A stretch of 64,000 nucleotides of DNA from NCBI RefSeq assembly GCF_943193205.1, contig NZ_CALPDD010000006.1:62001-126000 (forward strand), read 5' to 3'. Of the stretch, positions 8,601 to 17,117 are shown in pieces. A model generated the notes under the pieces. That model was given only the letters and a program-made list of their open reading frames with translations. It was not told where the DNA came from and ran no database searches. Position 1 is the first letter of the stretch; every line of letters starts with the position of its first letter. This DNA comes from Alistipes muris. GTDB lineage: Bacteria > Bacteroidota > Bacteroidia > Bacteroidales > Rikenellaceae. The translations under genes were made by a program, and so were the position numbers.

Positions 8601-10757
8601 TTATTCTTCGTCGGTGTCGGTGTAGGCTTTGAGCAGTTTGTCCTGCACGTCGGCGGGGACCTGTTCGTAGCTGGCGAATTTCATCGTGTAGGTCGCCGAG
8701 CCCGAGGTCAGCGACGAAAGGGTGGTCGAGTAGCGGTAGAGTTCGGCCAAGGGTACCGCGGCGTTCAGGCGGTCGAATCCCTTGTCCGATTCCATGCCCA
8801 TGATCATCGCACGGCGGTTTTGCAGGTCGCTCATCACGGCGCCCATGTATTCGCTCGGCACCAGCACCTCTACATTATATATCGGTTCCATGATTTTGGG
8901 CCCGGCGTTGCGGAACGCTTCCTTGAACGCGTTGCGGGCCGCCAGCTTGAACGAGATCTCGTTCGAGTCCACCGGGTGCATCTTGCCGTCGTAGATTACG
9001 ACACGGATGTCGCGGGCGTAGGAGCCCGTCAGCGGGCCTTCGTCCATCTTCTCCATGATTCCTTTCAGGATCGCAGGCATGAAGCGTGCGTCGATGGCGC
9101 CGCCCACGATGGCCGAGTAGAATTGCAGTTTGCCGCCCCACGGCAGGTCGTATTCCTCCTTGGTCTTCACGTTCACCACCATGTCGCCCTTGCCCGGCAC
9201 CTTGTAGTTCTTCGGTTCGGGCATCCCTTCGTAGTAGGGTTCGATAATCATGTGCACTTCGCCGAACTGGCCCGCGCCGCCCGACTGCTTTTTGTGGCGG
9301 TAGTCGGCCTGCGCCACCTTCGTGATGGTTTCGCGGTAGGGAATCTTCGGCGCGATGTATTCGTAGTCGAGCTTGTTCTCGGCGAGGATGCGCGAGCGCA
9401 GGATGTTCAGGTGGTGTTCGCCCTGGCCCTGGATGATGGTCTGCTTGAGTTCCTTGCTGTAGTCCACCAGGATGGTCGGGTCCTCGAACTTGGCGTCGTT
9501 CAGAATCTTGCCCAGCTTCTCCTCGTCGCTCTGTTCCTTGCATTTGAGCGCGGCGCGGTAGCGGGGTTCGGGGAATACGATGGGTTCCACCGCAGCCGGA
9601 GCGCCCGGCGCGGCCAGCGTGTCGTTGGTGCGCGTGCCTTTGAGCTTCACCGTGCAGCCGATGTCGCCCGCCGAGAGTTCCGTCACCTTGATGCGGTTCT
9701 TGCCTGCTACGGCAAAGAGCTGCGAGAGTTTTTCCTTGTTGCCCGTGCGGGAGTTCACCAGTTCGGTGCCCTCGGTGATGCGGCCGCGGACGACACGGAA
9801 GTAGGTGATTTCGCCGATGTGCTGTTCGATCTGGCTCTTGAAGACGAACGCCACGGTCGGTGCGTCGGCGTCGGCCGTGAGTTCTTCGCCCTCGGCCGAG
9901 AGGAACGCGGGGGCTTTCAGCGGGCCGGGCGCCACGTTGATGATGAATTCCATCAGTCGCTTGGTGCCGATGTCGCGCTTGCCGCTCGTGCAGAAGACGG
10001 GCATTACTTCGCGGCGCGACACGCCGATTTTCAGTCCCTGCCGGATGTCGTCCTGCGTCAGGGTCCCCTTGTCGAAGTAGAGTTCCATCAGCGCCTCGTC
10101 GTGTTCGGCGGCCATTTCGACCAGTTCCTTGTTGAGCGCCAGGGCCTTTTCCATCTCCTCGGCCGGGATGTCGAGTTCTTCGCGGTGGCCGTCGGTGTCC
10201 TTGAAGCGGTACATCTTCATCATCAGCACGTCGATGAACGAGTCGAAGCCGGGACCTTGGTTCACCGGATATTGCACGATGACGGGTTTCACGCGCGATG
10301 CCGCCTTGATCGACTCGAACGCCGCCTCGAAGTTGGCTTTGTCGTGGTCGAGCTGGTTGATGACGCCGATGACGGGTTTCTTGAGAATCCGGGCGTAGCG
10401 CGCCTGGATTTCGCTGCCCACTTCCCAGCCGTTGACGGCGCTGTACAGGAACACGCCTACGTCGCCTACCTTGAACGCCGAGAAGAGGTTGCCGCAGAAG
10501 TCGTCCGAGCCCGGGCAGTCGATGATGTTGAGCTTGCGCTCCATGAATTCCGTGAAAAGAATCGTCGAGTAGATCGAGCGCTTGTATTCGTGTTCGATGT
10601 CCGTGTTGTCCGAGAGGGTGTTGTTGGTTTCGACGCTGCCCCGGCGGTCGATGACTTTGCCTTCGTAGGCCATCGCTTCGGCCAGGGTGGTCTTGCCCGT
10701 GCCCGGGGCGCCGATCAGAACGATGTTCTTGATCTCTTTGGCTGCATAGTTTTTCAT
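8601..10757 (-). CDS. Elongation factor G paralogue (EF-G2 type), switch II His replaced
   Basis: 718 residues with the full EF-G domain order: G domain, domain II (about 300-390), and domains III-V ending in the NVEVLVPSEYMGAVMSDLQNR region. The G1 loop is GAPGTGKTT (16-24) instead of AHIDAGKTT. Switch II is DCPGSDDF, with Ser84 where canonical EF-G has the catalytic His of DTPGH. G4 is NQLD instead of NKMD. The second EF-G in this window (fusA at 52173) has all canonical motifs. The sequence fits the Bacteroides EF-G2 group, reported to translocate without GTP hydrolysis and to matter for gut colonisation. It has its own promoter and terminator. Confidence 0.9.
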   Translation of the reverse strand: MKNYAAKEIKNIVLIGAPGTGKTTLAEAMAYEGKVIDRRGSVETNNTLSDNTDIEHEYKRSIYSTILFTEFMERKLNIIDCPGSDDFCGNLFSAFKVGDVGVFLYSAVNGWEVGSEIQARYARILKKPVIGVINQLDHDKANFEAAFESIKAASRVKPVIVQYPVNQGPGFDSFIDVLMMKMYRFKDTDGHREELDIPAEEMEKALALNKELVEMAAEHDEALMELYFDKGTLTQDDIRQGLKIGVSRREVMPVFCTSGKRDIGTKRLMEFIINVAPGPLKAPAFLSAEGEELTADADAPTVAFVFKSQIEQHIGEITYFRVVRGRITEGTELVNSRTGNKEKLSQLFAVAGKNRIKVTELSAGDIGCTVKLKGTRTNDTLAAPGAPAAVEPIVFPEPRYRAALKCKEQSDEEKLGKILNDAKFEDPTILVDYSKELKQTIIQGQGEHHLNILRSRILAENKLDYEYIAPKIPYRETITKVAQADYRHKKQSGGAGQFGEVHMIIEPYYEGMPEPKNYKVPGKGDMVVNVKTKEEYDLPWGGKLQFYSAIVGGAIDARFMPAILKGIMEKMDEGPLTGSYARDIRVVIYDGKMHPVDSNEISFKLAARNAFKEAFRNAGPKIMEPIYNVEVLVPSEYMGAVMSDLQNRRAMIMGMESDKGFDRLNAAVPLAELYRYSTTLSSLTSGSATYTMKFASYEQVPADVQDKLLKAYTDTDEE

Positions 10758-10810
10758 GTCAGGTATCGGTTTTAAGGTTTTCGGTTGGCAGGCAAAAGGT
10801 TTGCCGACTA

Positions 10811-10841
10811 TAAATGTACAAATTTTTCGGCATAAACCAAA
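10811..10841 (-). promoter_or_regulatory. Probable EF-G2 promoter (TTTG, 19 nt, TACATTTA)
   Basis: -33 TTTG at 10838-10841, a 19-base spacer, and -7 TACATTTA at 10811-10818 (one mismatch to TAnnTTTG). The -33 element overlaps the T run of the upstream operon's terminator. Confidence 0.5.
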
Positions 10842-10869
10842 AAAAATCGCTCCTTTGCGAAGCGATTTT
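10839..10869 (-). terminator. Terminator of the N-glycan operon
   Basis: Minus-strand stem AAAATCGCT / AGCGATTTT with a 9 nt loop, running into eight T, 25 bases after the GH65 stop. Confidence 0.8.
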
Positions 10870-10894
10870 CAGGGTGGCGTGGCCGGTATGGGCG

Positions 10895-12844
10895 TCAGCG
10901 TCCGGCGGTCCGGACGGTCAGCGATTTCCAGCCGGGCGGCAGGAGGGTTTCGCGGCGTGCAAGGCCCTCGGGTGTGATCTCCAGTCCGCCGAATCCGAAC
11001 AGCACGGTTTGCAGCATGCCGCCTGCTCCCGTCATGAAGCAGGGGTTGTCGCTCGTCGCCGTCTCGGCGAAGACCCCGAACGGCGGCCGCAGGTTCGGCC
11101 GATAGCAGCGGCGGAACATCTCCAGCGCTTTGTCCATCATGCCAAGCCGCGCGTATTGGACGGCGAATACCGAGTGGCTCATCGCCGGGCCGTTCGCCGG
11201 GTCGATTTTCGGTTCGTAGTAGCGCAGGTCGCGCAGCAGCGCCCGGCGGTCGGTGACGATGCCCAGCGGCCAGCCCAGCAGATTGGCGTCGGCCTGTTTG
11301 ATTTGCTCGCCGTCGTAGTCGGCGTGTTCGCGCGTCGTCCCGTCGGGGAATCGCAGGATGCGCAGCCCCGCGGCCACTTCCGCCCACGCAGGGTCGGGCC
11401 GTTCGCCGCATGCCTCGGCCGCTTTGACCGCCGCTTCCAGCGCCCGGCGGGCCGCTCCGTTGGTAAAGGCGTTGTCCGTCACGCCGATGGCATATTCGTC
11501 GGCTCCCACTACGTTGCGGACCGAGTAGCTGCCGTCGGCGTTCTTCGTCGCGCGGTCGGCCCAGAATGCGGCGCATTCGCGCAGCAGGGGCCAGCCCTGC
11601 CGTTGCAGCCATTCGCGGTCCTGCGTGACGCAGTAATACTGCCAGGCCGCAATCGCCACGTCGGCCGTGATGTGGTGTTCCAGCGGTCCCGTCAGCGCGA
11701 AAGTCGGGGTCGATTCTTCGCCCCGGTCGTCGCTCTCCCACGGGAACATCGCGCCGCGGTATCCGTGGGCATAGGCCCGGCGGCGGGCCGCTTCGATGCG
11801 GTCGGTGCGGTAGTCGAGCATTTGCCGCGCCAGCTCGGGGTGCAGCACTAAGAGCGGCGGGAAAATCCAGGTTTCGGCGTCCCAGAAGATGTGGCCGCCG
11901 TAGCCCGCCGACGTCAGCCCCATCGGGGCGATGCTGCGGCGCGAGCCCTCGCGGACCGAGCCATAGAGGTTGAACAGCGCGAAGCGCACGGCGCGCTGGG
12001 CTTCGTCGTCGCCCTCTATGACGATGTCGCTTTGCCACAGCGCGTCCCATGCCCGTTCGTGGGCGGCAGCCAGTTCGTCGGCACCCTCCCGCGCGGCGTA
12101 GATCGCCTGCCGTTCCGATTCGTTCCACGGGTCGGCGAAGCCCTGCGTCGTGCAGACGATGCCCACCAGCGCGAACGAGGCCTTTTCTCCTCGCCGCAGG
12201 TCGGCTTCGAGCCGGTCGGCTTCCGGCTGGCTGAAGCCCTCGCCGCAAAGGAATACGGAGGTGGCCACCGTGCGGTCGGCGCCGTGATTGTAGCTCCCCT
12301 CCGTGCGCTGTACCTTGCGGCCCCCGTCCTCGCACCACACCGTGCGGTTTTCGCGCAGCGTGTCGGCGTAGAAGCCGGGAATCCGGTGGCGGTTGGTAAT
12401 ACGGACTTCCGTGTCGCGGAGCGCTTCGACCTCCGCTTCGGCCATGACGGCATAGGGCAGGCTGCGCAGGGCGCGGATGCGGTATTCGATGCGCACTTCG
12501 GGGGTGGTCAGCCGGGTCGTGTGGACGGCCCGGCGCAGGTCGATTTCCTGCTCCCATTCCAGCACGGGGCCTGCGGGCTCCATCGTGAGCCCCAGCGGAC
12601 AGATGCCCTCAAGGATGCGGCTCACACCCTCGCGGCCGCCCCGTTCGCAGGCTCCGCCGCACAGCAGCGGCCCGACCCCGAACGGTTCGCGCCCGACCAC
12701 CAGCCCCAGTTCGCCGTTGGCCATCGTCGCCGGAGCGTAGCGGGCCGTGTCGCGGGCACGGAGGGTCCACCCGTCGTCCTGCGCCGCGGCGCAAAACGGC
12801 AGGAGCCACAGAAGCAGGGTGCTAAAACGTTTTATATTATTCAT
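10895..12844 (-). CDS. Secreted GH65 alpha-glucoside hydrolase (probable alpha-1,2-glucosidase)
   Basis: 649 residues with a signal peptide (MNNIKRFSTLLLWLLPFCAAA-Q). The GH65 (alpha/alpha)6 core shows FWDAETW (Asp322) and GADEYAIGVTDNAFTNG (Glu450, general acid). A second acidic residue, Glu594 in FGVFAETATSDN, lies 144 positions on. That is the acid-base spacing I recall for the hydrolytic members (kojibiose hydrolase of Flavobacterium, human glucosyl-galactosyl-hydroxylysine glucosidase); phosphorolytic GH65 enzymes lack the base. Secretion also argues for hydrolysis. Likely targets are the terminal Glc-alpha-1,2-Glc of glucosylated N-glycans or collagen disaccharides. It is the last gene of the operon and its start overlaps the GH97 stop by 8 bases. 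Confidence 0.85.
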   Translation of the reverse strand: MNNIKRFSTLLLWLLPFCAAAQDDGWTLRARDTARYAPATMANGELGLVVGREPFGVGPLLCGGACERGGREGVSRILEGICPLGLTMEPAGPVLEWEQEIDLRRAVHTTRLTTPEVRIEYRIRALRSLPYAVMAEAEVEALRDTEVRITNRHRIPGFYADTLRENRTVWCEDGGRKVQRTEGSYNHGADRTVATSVFLCGEGFSQPEADRLEADLRRGEKASFALVGIVCTTQGFADPWNESERQAIYAAREGADELAAAHERAWDALWQSDIVIEGDDEAQRAVRFALFNLYGSVREGSRRSIAPMGLTSAGYGGHIFWDAETWIFPPLLVLHPELARQMLDYRTDRIEAARRRAYAHGYRGAMFPWESDDRGEESTPTFALTGPLEHHITADVAIAAWQYYCVTQDREWLQRQGWPLLRECAAFWADRATKNADGSYSVRNVVGADEYAIGVTDNAFTNGAARRALEAAVKAAEACGERPDPAWAEVAAGLRILRFPDGTTREHADYDGEQIKQADANLLGWPLGIVTDRRALLRDLRYYEPKIDPANGPAMSHSVFAVQYARLGMMDKALEMFRRCYRPNLRPPFGVFAETATSDNPCFMTGAGGMLQTVLFGFGGLEITPEGLARRETLLPPGWKSLTVRTAGR

Positions 12845-14825
12845 TCTCAGGAATGAACGTTACGGCCTGTCCGCCGCGGGCGGCCATCGCTATTTCGAGC
12901 GTGTCGGCCGAGGTGACGGTGCGCCGTTCGATGCGGTAGTTCTCGGGATTCCGGGCCGAATCGGGCGCGTCGGCATAGATGGTCGCCGTGTAGGTTACCC
13001 CGTCTTCGAGGAACGAGAGCGGCTGTGCGAGCGTCCGGGCCTTGCCGTTGGTGCCCGCGCCGAGGAACCAGCGGTCGCCTGCGCGGCGTGCTAAAACGAT
13101 ATAATCGCCTATCTCGCCCTGCAAGGCCACCGAGCGGTCGCAGTCAGCGTCGAAGTCGCGGAAAAACCGGAAAGCCGGGTGTCCCTCGTAATTCTCGATG
13201 AAGTCGGCGGCCATTTGCAGCGGCGAATAGATGATGACCCAGTTGGCGATCTGCCGGGCCAGCGTGGTCTTGATGCAGCAGTGGGCGTTGGGGCCGTTCC
13301 ACTCGATGCGCCCTTTGTCGGCCTTGGCCGTGGAGTAGTCGATGTCGAAGATGCCGGGGGTGTAGTCCATCGGACCCGCGAGCAGCCGCACGAAAGGCAG
13401 CGTCGAGAGGTACTCGGCCGAGTTGCCCTCGCTCCAGGCGTTCCACTCCATGCCGCGGGCCCCCTCGCGGGTCATCATGTTGGGCCACGTGCGGCGGATG
13501 CCCGTCTCCTTGATGGGCTCGTGGACGTCGAGCATGATGCCGTAGCGGGCCGCCGTCTCGACGACGCGCTGGTAGTGCTGCACGCCGTACTGCGAGTGGT
13601 GGAGGTAGCCGCCCTTGAAGCCGCCGGCATAACCCGTCTTGAGCGTATGCACGCCCAGTTCGGCATAGCGGGCGAAAGCGCGCTCCATCTGCTCCTCGAA
13701 TTCGGGGATGTTGCCGCCCGTTTCGGCGTGCATCCACAGCTCGACCCCTTTTTCGCGGGCGTAGGCGGCGATGCGTTCTATGTCGAAATCGGCGTAGGGC
13801 TCGACATAGTCGAAGTGCTGGTTGCCGCCCCAGTTCTCCCAACCCTGGTTCCACCCCTCGAAAAGGACGCCCTGGATGTTGTTGGCCGCGGCGAAGTCGA
13901 TGTGCCGCAGGGCGTTTTCGGTGGTGGCGCCGTGGCGCGGGCCCATGGTCCACACCTGCGTGCCGAGGTGCATGCCCCACCAGACGCCGACATACTTCTG
14001 CGGCTTGATCCACGAGGTGTCGGCTATCTTGGAGGGCTCGTTGAGGTTGAGAATCAGCGACGAGTTGATGAGGTCCACAGGCTTGTCGCCCAGCTGGACG
14101 GTGCGCCACGGAGTGGTGAAGCGTCCGGGGATGTAGGCCTTGACGCCGTTGGGCAGCGGTGCGAGGTCGGCTTTGAGCACTCCCTCGGCATCGCGCCGCA
14201 GCACCATCTCGGGATAATCGTAGAGCGCCGCTTCGTGGACCGAGCCGTAGGCGACCTTGCCGCTGCGGAACGTGAAAGGCGTGTTGGCGTCGCGGACCCC
14301 GGCGACAGGCTGCTCGCGGTACTGGAGCTCGTAGGTCTCGAAATTGCCGGGGATGGACCACGACATGGCCGTCTCCTCGTCGGCGAAGCGGAATTCGGTG
14401 AGCTCGTCCGTCACGGTGAGCGAATCGGGTGCGTTGAGTTCGTAGCGGAACGCCACGCCGTCGTCGTAGGCCCGGAACCGCAGGCAGAGTTCGGTGCGGT
14501 CGTCGGAGTTGTGCAGCTCGACGGTCATTTCGTTGTAGCGGTCGCGGTGGGTCTTGTTCTCGCCCCACGGCTGGCTCCACTCCCGGTCGCCGGAGGTGTG
14601 GTGCACGACCCCGAAGCGGAAGCCGGAGAAATCGCGTTCCTGCGCGGCGATGCCGAGGGCCGAGGGGCGGATGAGGGTGTCGCCGTCGCGCAGAACGGCG
14701 TAGGTCATCGTCGCGGCGTCGAACGCCACGCTGTTGCGCCCGTCGGGCGAGAGGAGGGTCGTGGAGGGGGTGCAGGCGCCCAGCAGGGCGGCCATGCTTC
14801 CCAAGGCAAAAAGTCGTTTCATCAT
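12837..14825 (-). CDS. GH97 inverting alpha-glucosidase, lipoprotein
   Basis: 662 residues; lipobox LLGAC at the end of the signal peptide (MMKRLFALGSMAALLGAC) predicts a periplasm-facing lipoprotein. It has the GH97 N-terminal beta-sandwich (about 30-270), then a TIM barrel with VLFEGWNQGWENW, HEPIKETGIRRTWPN and REGARGMEWNAW. These motifs resemble the inverting SusB-like branch; the retaining alpha-galactosidase branch carries Asp in the KVDF motif, where this protein has KTGY. It should remove terminal alpha-glucose. With the neighbouring GH65 it could strip glucose caps from N-glycans. Start and stop overlap both neighbours (4 and 8 bases), implying translational coupling. Confidence 0.88.
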   Translation of the reverse strand: MMKRLFALGSMAALLGACTPSTTLLSPDGRNSVAFDAATMTYAVLRDGDTLIRPSALGIAAQERDFSGFRFGVVHHTSGDREWSQPWGENKTHRDRYNEMTVELHNSDDRTELCLRFRAYDDGVAFRYELNAPDSLTVTDELTEFRFADEETAMSWSIPGNFETYELQYREQPVAGVRDANTPFTFRSGKVAYGSVHEAALYDYPEMVLRRDAEGVLKADLAPLPNGVKAYIPGRFTTPWRTVQLGDKPVDLINSSLILNLNEPSKIADTSWIKPQKYVGVWWGMHLGTQVWTMGPRHGATTENALRHIDFAAANNIQGVLFEGWNQGWENWGGNQHFDYVEPYADFDIERIAAYAREKGVELWMHAETGGNIPEFEEQMERAFARYAELGVHTLKTGYAGGFKGGYLHHSQYGVQHYQRVVETAARYGIMLDVHEPIKETGIRRTWPNMMTREGARGMEWNAWSEGNSAEYLSTLPFVRLLAGPMDYTPGIFDIDYSTAKADKGRIEWNGPNAHCCIKTTLARQIANWVIIYSPLQMAADFIENYEGHPAFRFFRDFDADCDRSVALQGEIGDYIVLARRAGDRWFLGAGTNGKARTLAQPLSFLEDGVTYTATIYADAPDSARNPENYRIERRTVTSADTLEIAMAARGGQAVTFIPENE

Positions 14826-17059
14826 TCGTTGGGTCGGTCGGTCATGTCGAAGAGGACGGTGGCGCCCTCCTTGAGCTGGGAATAATCGAGGAACGGTGCC
14901 GCTGCGGGCCGGCGGTCGACGGTCATGCGGCGGACATAGCGGTTGGCGGGCGAGTTGTTAGGTGCTTCGATGCGGATCGTCTTGCCGTTTTCGGGGCGGA
15001 TGACCGCCTTGCGGAAGAGCGGCGAGCCGACGGCGTATTCATCCGCTCCGGGGCACACGGGATAGAACCCGAGCGCCGAGAAGACGTACCACGCCGAAGT
15101 CTGGCCGTTGTCTTCGTCGCCGCAGTAGCCGTCGGGCTTGGCGCTGTAGAGACGGTCCATCACCTCGCGCGTCCACCACTGCGCCTTGGCGGGCTGCCCG
15201 GCGTAGTCGTAGAGGTAGATCATGTGCTGCGCGGGCTGGTTGCCGTGGGCGTAGTTGCCCATGTTGGCCACCTGCATCTCGGTGATTTCGTGGATGCGGA
15301 CGCCGTAGTAGCTGTCGTCGTAGATGGGCGGCACGACGAAGACCGAATCGAGCATTTTGCCGAATTCTTCCTTGCCGCCCATCGCGTCGGCCAGCCCCTC
15401 CACATCGTGGAAGACCGACCAGGTGTAGTGCCATGCGTTGCCTTCGGTGAAGGCGTCGCCCCACTTGTAGGGGCTGAACGGACGCTGGAAATCGCCGCTG
15501 CGGTTGCGGCCGCGCATGAGCTTGGTTTCGGCGTCGAAAACGTTGCGCCAGTTGTGCGACGCCTTTTCGAGCATGGCGGCGTCCTCGCCGTGTCCGAGCT
15601 GCCTGGCCACCTGCGCGATGCACCAGTCGTCGTAGGCGTATTCGAGCGTGCGGGCCACGTTTTCGTGGATGCCCGCGTTGTAGGGCACGTAGCCCAACGT
15701 GTTGTAATATTCATGACCGAGCCGGCCCGTGGAGCTGACCTCGGGGTGTACTTTCGTGCGGCCCGAAAGCATCGCTTCGTAGAGGGTGGCGATGTCTTCT
15801 TGGGGCGTGATGCCCTTGAGGATGGCATCCGAGACGACCGAAGCCGAATTGTTGCCCACCATGCAGCCGCGGTGGCCCGGCGAAGCCCATTCGGGCAGGA
15901 AGCCGCTTTCGCGGTAGGTGTTCGCAAGGCCCGCCTGCATCTTGGCGTTTTCGGCCGGATAGACGAGGTTCAGAAGCGGGAAAAGGCAGCGGAACGTGTC
16001 CCAGAACCCCGTGTCGGTGTACATGTAGCCGGGGAGCACCTGGCCGTTGTAGGGGCTGTAATGGATGGGACTGCCCTCGGCGTCGATTTCGTAGAACTTG
16101 CGGGGGAACAAGGTCGAGCGGTAGAGACACGAGTAGAACGTGCGGTACTGCTCCTCGGAGCCGCCCGAGACCTCGATGCGGCCCAGCACTTCGTCCCAAC
16201 GCTCTTGTGCTTTGGCCTTGACGGTCTCGAAATCGGCGTCGCCGACCTCCGATTCGAGGTTGCGCAGCGCCTGTTCGGGCGAGATGAACGACGAAGCGAC
16301 GCGCGCGGTCACCTGCTCGCCGCGCCGGGTGGCGAAGTAAACCGCCGCGAGGGCGTGGTCGCCCTTGGCCTCGGAACCTTTGAGCTCCTTTTTGCCGTTG
16401 AAGACGCGGAAAGCGCCGAATGGCTTGTCGAACCGTACCACGAAGTAATTGCGGAAATTATCGGGCACGCCGCCGCTGTTGCGGGTGGTGTAGCCCACGA
16501 CGGTGCGGCCGTCGGGCATCACCTCGATGTGCGATCCGCGGTCGAACGCGTCGATGACGATGCCGGACTCCTCGCTTTCGGGGAACGTGAAACGCATGGC
16601 GGCGGCCCGGTCGGTCGGCGCGATTTCGGCCACGACGTCGTGGTCGGCGAGGTAGACCTTATAGTAATAGGGGCGGGCCTCCTCCGACTGGTGCGAGAAC
16701 CAGCTGCGGCGCGAAGTCTCGCCGACCTTGTCGCGGCCGCGCACGGGCATCAGCGAAAACTGCCCGTAGTCGTTGATCCACGGCGAGGGCTGGTGGGTCT
16801 GCTTGAAACCGCAGATGATGTGGGCGCCGTAGGTATAGGTCCAGCCGTCGCCCATGGTGCCGGTCTGGGGAGTCCAGAAGTTCATGCCCCACGGGAGGGC
16901 TACGGCGGGGTAGGTGTTGCCCGTGGAGAGCGAATAGTCGGACTGCGAACCCACGAGCGTGGAGACGTACTCCGAGGGGCGGAGCGCCGGTTCGGGAGCC
17001 AGCCGGGCGTAGCAGCTGCAACAGAGGGCCGCAAGGGCGAGAAGCGTTATTTTTTTCAT
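14822..17059 (-). CDS. GH92 exo-alpha-1,2-mannosidase
   Basis: 745 residues from MKKITLLALAALCCSC (signal peptide; Cys-rich end could be a lipobox). Calcium-dependent inverting mannosidase. In this numbering Glu539 (TEGNAW) is the acid, Asp648 and Asp650 (GDEDNG) the base pair, and Trp94 (QTHQPSPW), His590 and Glu591 (RIHEITEM) correspond to residues I recall as the +1 subsite for alpha-1,2 linkages in Bacteroides BT3990. All six align at one constant offset. So the predicted substrate is the alpha-1,2-mannose caps of high-mannose N-glycans. The ATG 27 bases after the first possible start is chosen because it begins the signal peptide. The stop overlaps the GH97 start by 4 bases. Confidence 0.93.
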   Translation of the reverse strand: MKKITLLALAALCCSCYARLAPEPALRPSEYVSTLVGSQSDYSLSTGNTYPAVALPWGMNFWTPQTGTMGDGWTYTYGAHIICGFKQTHQPSPWINDYGQFSLMPVRGRDKVGETSRRSWFSHQSEEARPYYYKVYLADHDVVAEIAPTDRAAAMRFTFPESEESGIVIDAFDRGSHIEVMPDGRTVVGYTTRNSGGVPDNFRNYFVVRFDKPFGAFRVFNGKKELKGSEAKGDHALAAVYFATRRGEQVTARVASSFISPEQALRNLESEVGDADFETVKAKAQERWDEVLGRIEVSGGSEEQYRTFYSCLYRSTLFPRKFYEIDAEGSPIHYSPYNGQVLPGYMYTDTGFWDTFRCLFPLLNLVYPAENAKMQAGLANTYRESGFLPEWASPGHRGCMVGNNSASVVSDAILKGITPQEDIATLYEAMLSGRTKVHPEVSSTGRLGHEYYNTLGYVPYNAGIHENVARTLEYAYDDWCIAQVARQLGHGEDAAMLEKASHNWRNVFDAETKLMRGRNRSGDFQRPFSPYKWGDAFTEGNAWHYTWSVFHDVEGLADAMGGKEEFGKMLDSVFVVPPIYDDSYYGVRIHEITEMQVANMGNYAHGNQPAQHMIYLYDYAGQPAKAQWWTREVMDRLYSAKPDGYCGDEDNGQTSAWYVFSALGFYPVCPGADEYAVGSPLFRKAVIRPENGKTIRIEAPNNSPANRYVRRMTVDRRPAAAPFLDYSQLKEGATVLFDMTDRPNE

Positions 17060-17117
17060 GGTTTTCAGTTTTTTGTTTTCGGGCAAGCAGCCCGCACGGC
17101 TCTTCGAGCCGCAATGA

